A stretch of DNA of 64,000 nt, from assembly GCA_958510875.1 (NCBI GenBank), contig OY294070.1:43538306-43602305 (forward strand), in the 5' to 3' direction. The notes beneath the pieces were generated by a model that saw only the letters and a list, made by a program, of their open reading frames with translations, did no database searches and was not told where the DNA came from. Shown here piece after piece: positions 1 to 11,898 of the stretch (positions within the stretch are counted from its first letter, which is position 1; every line of letters begins with the position of its first letter). A program made the position numbers and the translations under genes. This DNA comes from Endomychus coccineus (Eukaryota > Arthropoda > Insecta > Coleoptera > Endomychidae).

Positions 1-2684
1 AATCAGAATAAACTAATTGATCTTTTGAATGATCGTTTAAGAGTAAATCTAATATTGCTTTCATATCATTTATGACGTGTTCCTTGCGACTTTTCGGTGA
101 ATTGCTTACTGCGGTAAGCTTCGAATCCTCGGGCGCCAGATTTTTCTAAAAGTTTACTCCTTTTAGAGGACTTCTGCTAGGGTCCTCACCACAAGTCTTG
201 TCACTATGCTATCTATAGATAGCCTTGTCCCTAGGGTAGCTACAGAGAAGTAAAACCAGGGCCCATTGCGAAGAAAACAGTATCAAAATTATAGGCTTTA
301 ATTACAATTGATACCTGGTTAAAACTTAGCTTATTTAAAAATGGAGCAGAATTTATTTAATAAAACGGGGAATTCCAAATATTAAAATATATAATAATTA
401 TAACAAGTACACTTTCAGAACAATTAATATAAATGCAATTGAATGGTAAATTTCACAAAAATCCACCCAGGTGGTAAATGTAATGAAGCTCAAACGGTAT
501 ATGAAAATTGTTTCAACATATCTATTTTTTTACGATATGTTCGGTATTTAATTTCAATTGAACGGTACGGAATCGGTTGATAAATGATTCACATTTATCA
601 TTTTGCGGAAGATACAAACCAAACAGATCCTAGCGTAATACGGTGTTCGGTAAATATTCAGATAGCAATATTATGTGAAATGTTCATTTTACACTACGAT
701 ATATTGAACGGTTAAAATTCGGTCGGATCGGAAAATATTGTCTTGCACTAGTTTTCCGATTGTACGGTATCATATTTTACGGTATTTTCGGATAATGACT
801 CTGATTGAGTTTATTCTGTCATATCACCCTCCCTTGTATTAGCTATCAACAGAGTTCCCGGTAATTGTACGACAGTTTAGATTTCATGCACTTTACAGAT
901 TCAGATTTTAGACAATTAGGGCTTATACTTCCGGGTTCACACAGCGTGCACAAACCCTAACTATCGTATCTGCAATAACCCCTACATCCACGGCCGGGGC
1001 TTCTCATACGAATAAGGGGTTATTACGATTCTCAATTACACAACCACCCCAGCTTATACTTCCGGTACAGGCACAGCGTGCATAAGCCGTTGGCGGTTTG
1101 GTCGTCTATGATATACTTATACTTCCGGTACAGGTACAGCGTGCACAAATATACCGAAGACGCCCCTGATCATTTATCTTATGTAAAAATTCACTAAACG
1201 GAACACTATTGTTAATTCAAATTTTAAATCTGACTTGAACACGGATAATCATTAATTCACTTTGATTCTCATAATAATCACACTTCAACGGTACTGATTC
1301 AAAATCACAAAAGAGCAACTGTACTGAGTGATAAGCAAAATCACCAAAGAGGACGATCTTTTGTCTGTCACGGCTTCTATATGTTTCCGAGGTTCTGGAC
1401 AGGTCCGCTCCACCAATTCCTTATTTTGTGCCAAGGCTTTTTTACTTATGTCCCGAACAATGCTTAAAAGTGACGCTACTTTTTAGATCTAAAATTCGCG
1501 CACATGATATCACACCAGTTCCTCTCGGCGCAATAAACAAATGTTATCGGAGTTTTTTGGTTGTTCGCCCTTTTTATACATGAGGTTGTACAAAGTTTGA
1601 TGCGTTAACTTGCCAGACCCCCGTTTTTGCAACATGTTTTATTGGAATGAATGCAATTTTTTACGGACATGAATTCAATTCATTTATTTGAATAATTACA
1701 CTTATTCAAAATTACGGAGATTTAGAAAAGTGACAATCACGGAATATACATTCGGAGCTCACGCATATCTATTGAAATAATGAACTGTTCAAACTGAGTT
1801 TACATGTAATATCCGTATTCATTGCCTGATCTAAAATAAAGGATATTCCAAAATTTTAAGCTTCGTTACACATTTATAAATATTATGCTGTAATGGAACG
1901 TTCCAAGCTTAGGAAACGATATTAAAATTCCATTATTGGTAAGTATCGAATCTAGTGTAAGTAAGTTAAATTTTATTTGCGTAAGCGCATCTCTAAGAGA
2001 GAAATAAAATCACCACTAGGTACATAATTCAGTCCATCTAGAAGCCTTTTCTGACTACTTTGCCTTGATCCCTTCCAAGGGACTGCCCCGAATTACGTAC
2101 TTCATTTTTTTTCTGGTCGTATTTGCTGACAGGTGATAAGAAATTACCAGTTAAACTCGTTTATCAAATTAAATGATTAATATATATTGGATAAAAGTTA
2201 ACAAAATTTAGTACATCATACCACAACAAACGATTATCAAATATCCTGCATCTGGTTATGGGAATGATAGCATATGCATTTAAAGACGTCTAATTCAGAT
2301 TCACCCCAACCGGAAACCTGGTAGACCGTTATCAATATTGCTAATTCTACTTCTTTCGCCAGCGAGCGAGTACCCAATCAGGTTTTTTTAAGAGAGTTTG
2401 AATCAGTGAAACCTAATTAGCACAAACTCCGAACAGTGATCGATTTTGCGCTCGATCACGCCAATGATTGATAGATAATATTTAGAATTAAAGAAGGATT
2501 CCTCTCTTTCTGGTAACCTGATGTACACTATTAATCCTAGTAAAACTAGTATATACAAGGGAATTGTACAGGGATGGTGATTGGAATTGACATGATACTC
2601 TGTCATCTCCCCTAAGTGATCTCCGACAAGAGGAATTACAATTGATCACGCTAACTAGCCTGAATGGCTGGGAATAACATAATA
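1..2684. other. Non-coding AT-rich region
   Basis: No reading frame with recognisable protein similarity was seen. Between about 480 and 800 the motif CGGT recurs at high density. Bases 915-1165 hold four consecutive hairpins (separate entries). A perfect 8-bp inverted repeat, GTGATCGA/TCGATCAC, sits at 2436-2459. The rest is unremarkable and may be intron, intergenic DNA or old transposon. Confidence 0.5.
916..1165. repeat. Hairpin cluster with conserved loop
   Basis: Three copies of a ~30-bp motif start at about 922, 1053 and 1116. Each begins CTTATACTTCCGG and ends ACAGCGTGCA. Each is flanked by a different short inverted repeat: TTAGGG/CCCTAA for the first, GCTTAT/ATAAGC for the second, and CGTCT plus TATA-type pairing for the third. 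A fourth hairpin without that loop lies between the first two (AATAACCCCT at 974-983 with AGGGGTTATT at 1015-1024). Conserved loops on changing stems suggest structure at the RNA or single-strand level. The family is not recognised. Confidence 0.5.
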
Positions 2685-2888
2685 TTAACAAAATAAAACT
2701 TGGCGGCGGATCGTGATCTGAAGGTCATCCGCATCTAACACAAGACCCATTTCTCTCAAGTTCCTCAAATCATCATATAACTCACATTTCATCAATACAT
2801 GCTTCCAATCTTCAACTCTTGCACCGTACTGACATCCTGGGGTACTGACAACAAATCCATTCTGACTCTGATTCATTCTACCCTCCAT
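2685..2888 (-). pseudogene. R1-like ORF2 C-terminal zinc domain fragment
   Basis: The 67-residue frame contains a Cys-x2-Cys-like start (PGCQYGARVEDWKHVLMKC) matching the C-terminal zinc domain that follows the RT in R1-clade ORF2 proteins. It ends near an AATAAA-like stretch, consistent with the 3' end of the element. The plus-strand copy breaks off inside this same domain, at PGCQ near 63180. Confidence 0.65.
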
Positions 2889-3830
2889 CTTTTTCTACAT
2901 TCTGTATACTATCATCTATTCCAACACTTTATCAAACACACTATACAAACAAATACACATTCTGTCTTTGTCCGCACTTTTCAATAACACAATCACTGCC
3001 AAGCTTCCACTCCTTAGAAACCTTTTCTTCGCTCAAACAAGAATCATAAATCGCTTTTATATATAGTGGACATACCTGCCATACTCTCTCAACATATTCG
3101 CCTCTAAATCCATCCAAACCTGGAGCCTTTCTTTCTTTAATTTTATTCACAGCCATACCTATCTCCTCGCAGTCAAACTCCTCTTGCGTACTACACTCTT
3201 CGTTCACCGTCAATCTCTCGCCTGACTCTCGCGGAAAAAACTCTTGTAACAAGGAATCCATAGTTCCTTCCAACCTGCGTTGATGAACCGTCCACTCTTC
3301 TTACACTACTTGAAACATTCTTTAATTTCCTTCCTGTACAAATCACATACTTAGATACAAACTCCTGCCATTCCCTGTCTTTTGCTTTCTTTATTTCAAT
3401 CTTATATACACGCCATGCATCAAGATAATCTCTCTCGCATTCATCAATATTCATACATAATCACCTTGCATTCTGAATTAATTTCGTTTTGTTCCCACAG
3501 TCGGTTCTAATTCTCTTCAGATTATTATTCCATCATTTCACCCTACCTTTCTTACCTACTCCCCATTTTTCAAAGACTCTGTCGCCTGCTCTTCTGACAG
3601 CCTCATTCATACATCTCACCTATTACGACTTCCTAACTTCAAATAGTCGCACATCATTAATTTATCTAACTCAAACATTAATTCCCTAACAAATTTTTCC
3701 CAGTCCTTCTTCATCTTCCAACCCAAGACTTTCTCATTACTCACATTCAATCTTCTCGGAGCACCCAGCTGCATCGCAATAACATTTTGAACGCTGGCAC
3801 TCCGATCTTCATTGACTTCCCACTTGACTC

Positions 3831-4157
3831 TTACCGCAAATTCTTCATTCCCAATCGAAACATCAATATCACTTTACCATTCGGGCCACAGTATGTGAAT
3901 ACATCCAAGGCCTCATTCAAAACTACCAAACCTCTACTAATTAACAGTTCCTCAAGAATCCATCCTCTTTCTTCTCTTTTATCATGCCGGATACCTTTGC
4001 TATACCACAAAGGAGAGACGGCATTCGCATCCATAGCTATAAACAGCGGATTCCTGCCTATCCTATCACACACATTTTTCATATACTCATTCACTGGCTC
4101 CAGGCTCTCAGTATGTGAAATAGATCGCACATACAAAGCATTCTTCAATTCTTCCAT
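3831..4157 (-). pseudogene. R1-like ORF2 endonuclease fragment
   Basis: The 108-residue frame carries the apurinic-endonuclease block MDANAVSPLW, then RGW..LEELLISRGLVVLNE and FTYCGPNG, as in R1-clade elements. It aligns residue by residue with the plus copy at 61450-61700. The frame then runs off through a frameshift at GPNG, close to where the plus copy is also broken. Confidence 0.7.
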
Positions 4158-5639
4158 TCAACCAGATGCAGTTGACACATTTTTCTCTCTCCAATTCAGT
4201 CACTTCCATCATATTCATACTTCCATCATTCAGCACAATAGCCACTTTCTTGGCACACACTACTCGCATATTTCCAGGCAGTACACGTACTCTACCACCT
4301 CATTCGTACGGCTCCTGTAACACACCCACCTTGTACTTCTCTTTCATCATCACTCCAACATCATTCATTACCCTTTCAGGCCTTCTACAATTACGTTGAA
4401 GCCACTTGCTCATACTACATTCATTCTGCTCATTCTCTTCAATGCTCTCTAGTACAAGGACACTCTTCACTTAAGATCCCATGCTGGTCATCTACCACCA
4501 CACCCGCACGTGTACAATTCGCACAACCATTCTTCAATTCATTCTTGCATACTTTCAGAAGGTGGCCTTCCTGCCTGCACCTGGTATTCTCTTTACAGTT
4601 CCTGATACCATGCCCCAAACTTGAGCATTTGTAACACGCATACACCTGAAACCCATATACACTCTTCCTTCTTTTAACCACACTTTTTCGATTAAATCAT
4701 CCACTTCCAACAGTACATTGCCTACTCCCTCATTCGACCCTTTCATTCGATTCACGATCCTTACACCTACGAATGCGTTGAGCTCCAAGCTTGGCTAGCT
4801 AACAGCCTTGGTTAGAGACCTTTCTCCTCATCTACTCTCATACCACACTTACCTATCTCCTCGCACTTTCTCAACCGTTCAAGATCACTCTTATTACTCA
4901 TCTCTACTATCACTCCGTCACGTACTCTCCGAATCGCCCTAACTTTCTCATCTTGTAACTTCGCTTCCACCTTCCCAATCAAAACCTCCTTAACCTTATC
5001 GCTACTCATACTACTACCTGCTCTGGCTTTCACCATCACAGCGTACGATTCAACCTTCCTTGGTCTTGCGACCGTACTGACTTCCTCAATAACATGCCTC
5101 ATGTTCACGCCTCACATTCACATTCGCACATACTCTTTCCACTTCATTCATTCTACCTAATAACTTCACGTTTTCGTTCACTAGGTCCTTAATTACATTC
5201 TCCTTTCTCTTTATTTCCTCAATTCTCCCTGCCATTCTTTCATTCATGCTGCTTAATTCTCCACTCGTTCCTTCCTTACTTCAAGTTCCTCTAATTTACC
5301 TCTCAATCTTTTAATTACTCCTACTGCATTCTCAAATTCATCTCCACACGGCAAAAAATTTAATAATTGAAATTCCTGGCGTCTTGGTGATTTTATTCGC
5401 CTCAGCCGATACAAAATTCCTTAATCTTTTCTCTATATCGTTAAATTTATTGTAATCCATAATTGATCCCACGAGCATGGAACGAACACCGGTCGTCCCG
5501 GAGGTGACGCCCATCCTCAGAAGAAGGCTTGTATTTCCCACGAAGATTGCCCGGTCCTCGTAGTAAGGGAGGCTAACGACCTGACTTCCTCCAGGCCATT
5601 CATTCTTTAGGCGCCTCTCCATACCTTTAGAATTAAGGG

Positions 5640-5812
5640 ATTATTCGCAGAGGTTTATTTCTCGCGGGCCAGGCGGCTAAGCCAAGCCCCCCGTTAGCAG
5701 AGACCTGACCTAGCTAACGGTATATTCAAGAAGCTACCGCAAGATAGCTTCAGGTCATATGGTTATCTCGGGTTCGGCGATCTCCGTACTGTAACACGTT
5801 GTTACAGTTCCT
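5640..5812 (-). promoter_or_regulatory. R1-like 5' leader with hairpins
   Basis: This matches, in reverse complement, the leader at 59727-59912. It holds three inverted repeats: one closing on GCTAACGG, GAAGCTA/TAGCTTC-type, and TGTAACAACGTGTTACA. Stem conservation between two diverged copies suggests structural constraint, for example an RNA fold in the 5' UTR. At 5812 the sequence passes directly into the ~770-bp module. Confidence 0.55.
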
Positions 5813-6862
5813 AAGTTCGCAGCGACAACTGTTAGTTTTATCCGGAAAGATTACTTATATCGAGACCATTCCCCACAGCACCTCCTCAACATTTCCACAG
5901 GCTTAACTACTAGAAGTGAAGATATTCCCCATAGGGATTGAGGAGACCTACCTTCAAGATGCGCCTGTCCCCGCTCAGCCATCTTTTCATAATTGATATT
6001 TCCGCGCGTGGTGCCATATTAATCCTCATTTAATGGCCGCTCTGTCGGCAGACTCAAATTTCCGCTTAGGAGATCTGATTTCAGAAGGGGGAAGTGATTT
6101 TCCTTACCCCAGCGGTGTTGAAGCGTGCAAATTGAATTGCTGCACGGCCTTCTCCAAAGTATCCTCAAGCCCCGGTTAGGCTAGGTTAGGTTACAAGTTT
6201 AAAATGAATTTACACATTCTTAATGCCGAAACTATTCAATAATAATGATTGTGATTATTGGTTTGTTCACTAACTTCTGGTTGAGACGTTTCTGTAGAAC
6301 TGATCTTCAGTGGAGCAGTCTTGTCCTTTTTCTCAGTTACGTTTGATTGTATACTGGAAATTTGTGGATCCGACGTCTCATGGTAGGTTTAGTTAAACGC
6401 TTCGTTTCATCAGCCCGAACTGGTCCGGTACCGCGAAATGGTGGGCGTCCTCTCCCCCTTCCTCTTCATCTTTTTGACGGTCGAGGTTTATTTTGGTGAG
6501 ATGAATTGTTTATAATATTCATTGCTGAATTAGAATTCATTAAAACTAACGTTTTCAATTTCTCTAATAAGATTATGATCATATTATTCACGACTTACCG
6601 ACGCCATGACAAATGTTGGAGACCTTCGAACATACCTCCCCTTCCCCGCATTTTCATCTATACTGAGACCTCAGACATTCGCGCTAGGAGTAAAGCTCTT
6701 CCCCGTAGGGATTGAGCCGACCTACCTTCGAGCTCCGCCAGTTCCCGCTCAGTCATCTTTTCATAAAGGATATTTCCGCGCGTGGTGCCATGTCATTCCC
6801 CACATTCCAAAATGTATCTTACAATGGGTGCGCTGTCGGCCGACCCAAATTTCTTTGCGAGG
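5813..6862 (-). repeat. ~770-bp module array, first block
   Basis: This holds one and a half units of a tandem module whose landmark CCGCGCGTGGTGCCAT recurs at 6003 and 6776 here and at about eleven sites in the window. Intact neighbours are 769-782 bp apart. Read on the minus strand, the module has a splice-donor-like GTCGGTAAGTCGTG and short coding-like stretches. An eroded Arg-Gly-rich ORF lies at about 6230-6510. The block stops after CGACCCAAATTTC, where the hAT element begins. The next bases of the module reappear at 13042. Confidence 0.7.
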
Positions 6863-9475
6863 CCCTTTGTACTACGGAAAAGTACCTATGTGATGCGAAA
6901 GTAGGTTTGGTTGGTATTCGTTATGTTTGACGAGACATGCTAAAGTTATACAAATAAATAAAATTTGAGTTTTAAAATATTTTACTTACATTGAAAGATT
7001 TACAAAATTAACCAATACAGAGATAAATTTAAAATTGATGTTTGCGGCTTTTACTAAGACTAAAATCTCTAATTAAAGCACAATAATCTAACGAATAAGC
7101 TACGTCATTTTCGATTGAAAGAATAGCAAGGCCTGGAAGCCGATCCTGTGTCATCGAATTCCTCAAATATGTTTTGATAATTTTAAGCCTCGAAAAACTC
7201 CTTTCAGCGGACGCAACCGTAACAGGTGTGGTGGCAATAATTCTCAAAATTATTTCGATAGTGGGGTAAACTTCAGTTAATTATTTTTCTATTATGTATT
7301 TCAGCACCGAGATAATGTCATCGTTTCCTTCATACACACGAATGAACATATTCAATTCTTCGTACAATTCATGTCCATCAATATCACATGATTCTCCTAC
7401 TGTGATAGATATTTGCAAGTCGCTGCATTACTTCAAAAGTTCACTATCACTAATTTCCTTTAATCTTTTTATATTATACATGAAACCAAATATGCTCTCA
7501 TGATGTTTAAGTGCCTCAAACCTAGGATGGCAGCTTGCGCGCACATTGTCGACAATAACATAAAAATAGTTTATTTTGGAAATCTCTTCCGCATTCAATT
7601 CATGAGCTTCATAATCAAAATGCCTTTTTTTACGTCGTCTTCTGACTTCTTTAAACTGTCTGGCAATATCGTTTTCCTCGGCTATTTCTCTAGCTGTTAC
7701 AAGGGATGACTGAAAACCATTTCCTCGATAATTATCGAGCCAATTTGTGAATGCATCTAGGTGTTGTATAGCCACATCTAAGTGCATGTTTTCGCTTTGC
7801 CACATTTTACTGATAACATTTATCTTTGTAAGAATGTCATACCATATGACAAGTGAAACTACGAATTCGTAGGTAGTTATTTCCTTTGACAATCTGTTGT
7901 ATTTTCTGCTAAATCCTTTAAAGCATCACATATATCGCTTACTTGGTATTTAACGGCCTTCACCTATGCTACCCTGCACTCCCATCTGGTTTCAAAAAGT
8001 GGTTTTAGCGATACGGATTTTACATGAGCATTTAAAATAGCCCACCTCTGACTTGAGCCGGCAAACAGAGTGTATAACCTTTGTAGCAAACCAAAACAAG
8101 ATTTTGCTTGGACACAAGTCGATGCTGCATCTCTTAGGATGAGATTCCAGCTATGACTCCAACAAGGTAAAAAATAAGCAAGTGGATTAATTTCAATAAT
8201 ACGTTTTTGGACACCACTTTTTTCACCACGCATATTGGCACCATTATCATATCCTTGGCCTCTGCAGTTTTACAATGATATACCTAACTGTTCTAATCCT
8301 GTGATTATATAATTAGTCAAACTCTCAGCTGTGGTTTTTTCGACGGCTATGAAACCAATAAAATGTTCTTCAATTTCAGCTGTTTTTGTATTAAAAAATC
8401 TTGTAATAATTGATAGTTGCTCAACACGAGAAACGTCGTGAGTACAATCAAGAATAATAGAGTAATATTTATTATTAATTATTTTTTCAACAATGTCAGT
8501 TTTCACGTGACTTGTCATTAATTGTATGAGCTCATTTTGACTATTTTTTCCGATATAGTGGTCACTAATCGTTTTATCTTTTACTTGTTTTAAGTGAAGT
8601 CTCAGCACGGGTTTACTAAATCTATAAAGTTGCCGGTTGTCTCACTCGAACCTGAGTCAGATATTAACTTCTCTCTATGACCCCTGAAGGCCAAATTGTG
8701 AGATGCTAAAAAAATTACAATTGCGAGTAATCGTTCTAAAATATCTCTCTAACGTTGCTTTTCTTGTTCAATTTGTGACTAAGCCAAGGAGTCAATAGTG
8801 GAACAGCTTTTTAAACCATTCTCTGAATTAATCCATTTCAGCATACAATCTTTGTGCTGTCGACTAGATTCGTGAGACATTAGGTAATCACCCAAGTGTT
8901 TCCAATCACACACTCCTTCACTTGATCCAATCTTTGTATTTTCTAGTCCGAATATTCGACACGGAAAGCAGTAAACGGCAACCTTTGTTTGTGAATAAAT
9001 CATCCAGCGCCTGTCAAGCTTTTCACCGTTAACTAATATCTCATTATAATGATATTCACTGAATCTCCGTCCATTATCATTTACGGGAAATAACTCAACT
9101 TCAATCCGGATTGGACCTCTTAATACAATCTCAGTTCGGTCTACATCATTAATTGTTATGGGCCACAAACCGGGGTCATTTTGAGTATTCAGATTTTCCA
9201 TTCCAGCAGTCATGGATGTAGACATAAAGGTCTGTTTGTTTGTGTTGCTAGAGTTGCATAGAGTAAGTTTAGTACAAAAACGTCCGTTCGTTTGTGTCGA
9301 TCATTTGATCTAATTGTGTTCATTTGTGTTGAGCAAATTGCTCTAGATTGAAAAGATCAGACTAAATCTACTCGACGAAAAACGACGGAGCAAGAAGAGC
9401 AGATCATTTTACAAATGGTTTACATAACCTGAAACCAGAGTTCTTTATAGCTGATTAACGTTAACGAATTCAAAA

Positions 9476-10452
9476 ATGTCAACAGATCCTGTCGTTTTAG
9501 ACGCTTTAGTGAGCGACGTGATAAATAATGAATATTATGTTTTAGAAACGAATGGTAAGTACAATGAGAATCATCTAAAAATATTTGGAAATATGTTATA
9601 TTATACTAAGAAAACTTCATTAATATTTTTCTTTCAGAGGGTGATCTAAAACTACCTTGTGGTTCAGTAGATATGGAAAACAATTCCATTATAAGATTGG
9701 ATGACAATAAATATTTACGGCTGATAATCAAAGATGAGAATAGTGGAAATAATATAAATAACAAGGAATGTGCAGACAAAAGTGACCCTGATTCTGAAGG
9801 ACACACTGTGGCAGATTGGGCTACACAATCAACCAAGTTACTTATTAACTTGTACAAAGAGAAAAAGAAATTAGTGGAAGATAGAAAAATAAAAACTTTG
9901 AAGAGAATGTGGGAAATCATTAGCCAGGAAATACAAAAAATTAATGCAAGTTATAAGTATACTTCTCAACAATGTGAAACCAAGTGGAAGAGTTTGGAAA
10001 GGGCTTACAAGAAAAAAATAGATAACAATAAAAAAACAGGAAGAGGTCGGAAAACTTGTCCATATGAGCAAGAACTATCTGAAATATTGAAGGAGCGAAG
10101 AAGTATTTTTCCTCCTGTTGTAATGGATAGTCAAATATGTAAATCAAGAACGGTATTGTTGAAGGAAGCAGGTATGCAAGATCACACATTGGAAGAACAT
10201 TCCATAATCGTATATGATGAGTCAGATGATAATACATCTACTGTTGGCACTTCAGAACAATCAAACACAACACCCAAAAAGAAGAAAACAAATAATGTAA
10301 GAAAAGAAGTAGAAAAACTTAGAGAAGTAATTGAAAATAGGAATATAGGCAAAAAACAAATGGAAGAAAAGAAATTTGAACAGAGGGAGAGAATGTTGAA
10401 AGAATTACAGAGAAGAAATGATATTTTAGAGAAATTAGTGCAAGAAAAATGA
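9476..10452 (+). CDS. Harbinger SANT/Myb-like DNA-binding protein
   Basis: Two exons are supported. Exon 1 is 9476-9554, ending AATG before GTAAGT. Exon 2 is 9638-10452, after TTTCTTTCAG. The join is in frame and gives about 297 residues. Residues ~80-150 form a trihelix/Myb-SANT-like domain with the spaced tryptophans of W-x-ML...CETKWKSL. Acidic and Ser/Thr-rich linkers follow. The last ~80 residues are a Lys/Glu-rich coiled coil. In Harbinger elements this partner carries the transposase to the nucleus and to the terminal repeats. The frame is open throughout, so this gene looks recently active. The upstream start was chosen because its exon splices in frame; a shorter start at 9673 is possible. 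Confidence 0.8.
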
Positions 10453-10538
10453 TTCATGTGAATATTTTGATGAGAAGAAACTATTTCATTCATAAGTTAT
10501 AGGTTGTTTAAAATAAAAAAAAATTATTTCTGATCAAT

Positions 10539-11898
10539 TTATTCTTCCCTTCTTACATAAATATCTTCACAAATTTGATTTCTCAGATCTACCCCAGCAG
10601 GTGCTGCAATTTGGTTATAATGTGGTTCCAGCTGCTCATCTATTATGATTTCGTCTAAAAGCACATCTCCATCTTGAATACATATATTGTGAAGAACACA
10701 ACAAGCCCTAATAAAATGGCAAATTTTCTCATGTCCTTTTAATTCAAGATGGTATAACTGTCGGAATCTTTGTTTCAATATACCAAATGTATGTTCAATA
10801 TTAACTCTACAAGAAGAGAGTCTTCTATTAAAAAACTTTTGGGGACCGGAAAGATGTCCATTGTCCTTATATGGTGTTAGTAACTGAGGCAACAGAGGGT
10901 ATGCACTGTCTCCCAATATATATGAACCTAGAAATAAAATATCAATTATTGTTTAAGAATGAAAAAGGAACTGTCAAATTTTCTCACCATCGTTGCACAA
11001 ATTTTCCAACTTTTCTGAAATCGTTGAATTATTGAACACTCTTGCATCATGTACACTACCAGGATATCCAACAAAAATGTCTATGAATTTACGTTTTTCG
11101 TTACATAGTCCTTGAAGAATTATTGACGAGTAATCTTTGCGATTGTAATAGTCAATGGCTCTTTCCCTTGGCCGGTCAATTTTTATATGACAACCATCAA
11201 TGCACCCTAAAAAGATTTTCAAAATATATTTATCAGTATATTACATATTACTATTACATTAGGAAGTCCTTTTTGAATAAAAAAGTCTTTGCTTGCTACT
11301 TTCTCTCTTTCATTGGGGAGTTTGATAACATTCTTTGCCTTGTCACTTAGAAACAAGGATACCCTGGTGATAACATCATAAACAGAACTGATACATAAAT
11401 TAAACCGGTCTCCAACCTCTCTATATGAGGTTTCATGACTCGCAAACCATAGGAACACCAGAATCGACTGTTATTGTCAATATTCAATCTTGTGTTAGCT
11501 AACAAACAAATAATTTACCACAAGGATGAAGTAATTATGATATTCAACAAGTAGACTTACAATTCTTCTGAAGATTTTGGTATATATTAGAAACTAGAAA
11601 TTCGTTTGAAAGAATTTGAAATTTATCACGACTAAGTCTGAAACGCATTTTAAATTCTTGTTCGTTATACATGGATATGACCTAAAATATGGATATAGAG
11701 ACAGTTCAAAGAAACATTTGTTATTGTTTCATGCAATACTCTTACTTCAAAATAATTTTCAATACAATTTCTATTTGTTAAAATGGCTTCTAAGATCTTC
11801 AAATCGTCTATTTCTTCATCTTCAGATGAACTAGAAGAGAATGGATCATCTGCTGCAAGGCAAAAAATAGCATTTTTGATATTTCTATTTGTTGTCAT
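10539..11898 (-). CDS. Harbinger nuclease (HARBI1-like), multi-exon
   Basis: This is a DDE-type nuclease split by introns. Supported exons on the minus strand: 11746-11898 (MTTNRNIKNA..., donor GTAAGA); 11562-11681 (VISMYNEQEFKMRFRLSRDKF, donor GTAAGT); a block around 11250-11460 (FLWFASHETSYREVGDRFN); about 10988-11215 (GCIDGCHIKI, donor GTGAG); and 10539-10927 (GSYILGDSAYPL). Catalytic candidates are Asp in GCIDG, Asp in GDSAYP and Glu in NIEHTFG, the HARBI1 DDE pattern. The join into FLWFASHET near 11460 needs either an unusual splice or a one-base frameshift. Elsewhere the frames are clean. It converges with the SANT gene, with only ~85 bp between their stops. Confidence 0.75.

Larger units (their letters stand above)
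2685..5640 (-). mobile_element. Degenerate R1-clade LINE, copy 1
   Basis: The minus strand carries broken pieces of a two-ORF non-LTR retrotransposon in the order ORF1, endonuclease, RT, C-terminal zinc domain. It is the same family as the plus-strand copy at 59913-63180. Recognisable pieces are the ORF1 N-terminus (5338-5622), the ORF1 middle (4812-5108), ORF1 zinc knuckles (4439-4700), the endonuclease block with DANAVSPLW (3831-4157), the RT entry motif KAPGLDGF (2941-3273) and the C-terminal CCHC zinc domain (2685-2888). Multiple frameshifts and stops make it dead. The RT core with the catalytic YxDD is absent between about 2890 and 2945. Confidence 0.8.

Noticed and set aside
3787..4320. 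177-aa plus-strand frame
   Set aside because: Antisense to the R1 endonuclease fragment on the minus strand.
6170..6195. AGGTTAGGTTAGGTT runs as telomeric repeats
   Set aside because: Short runs occur inside every module and are common in insect DNA; no (TTAGG)n array is present.
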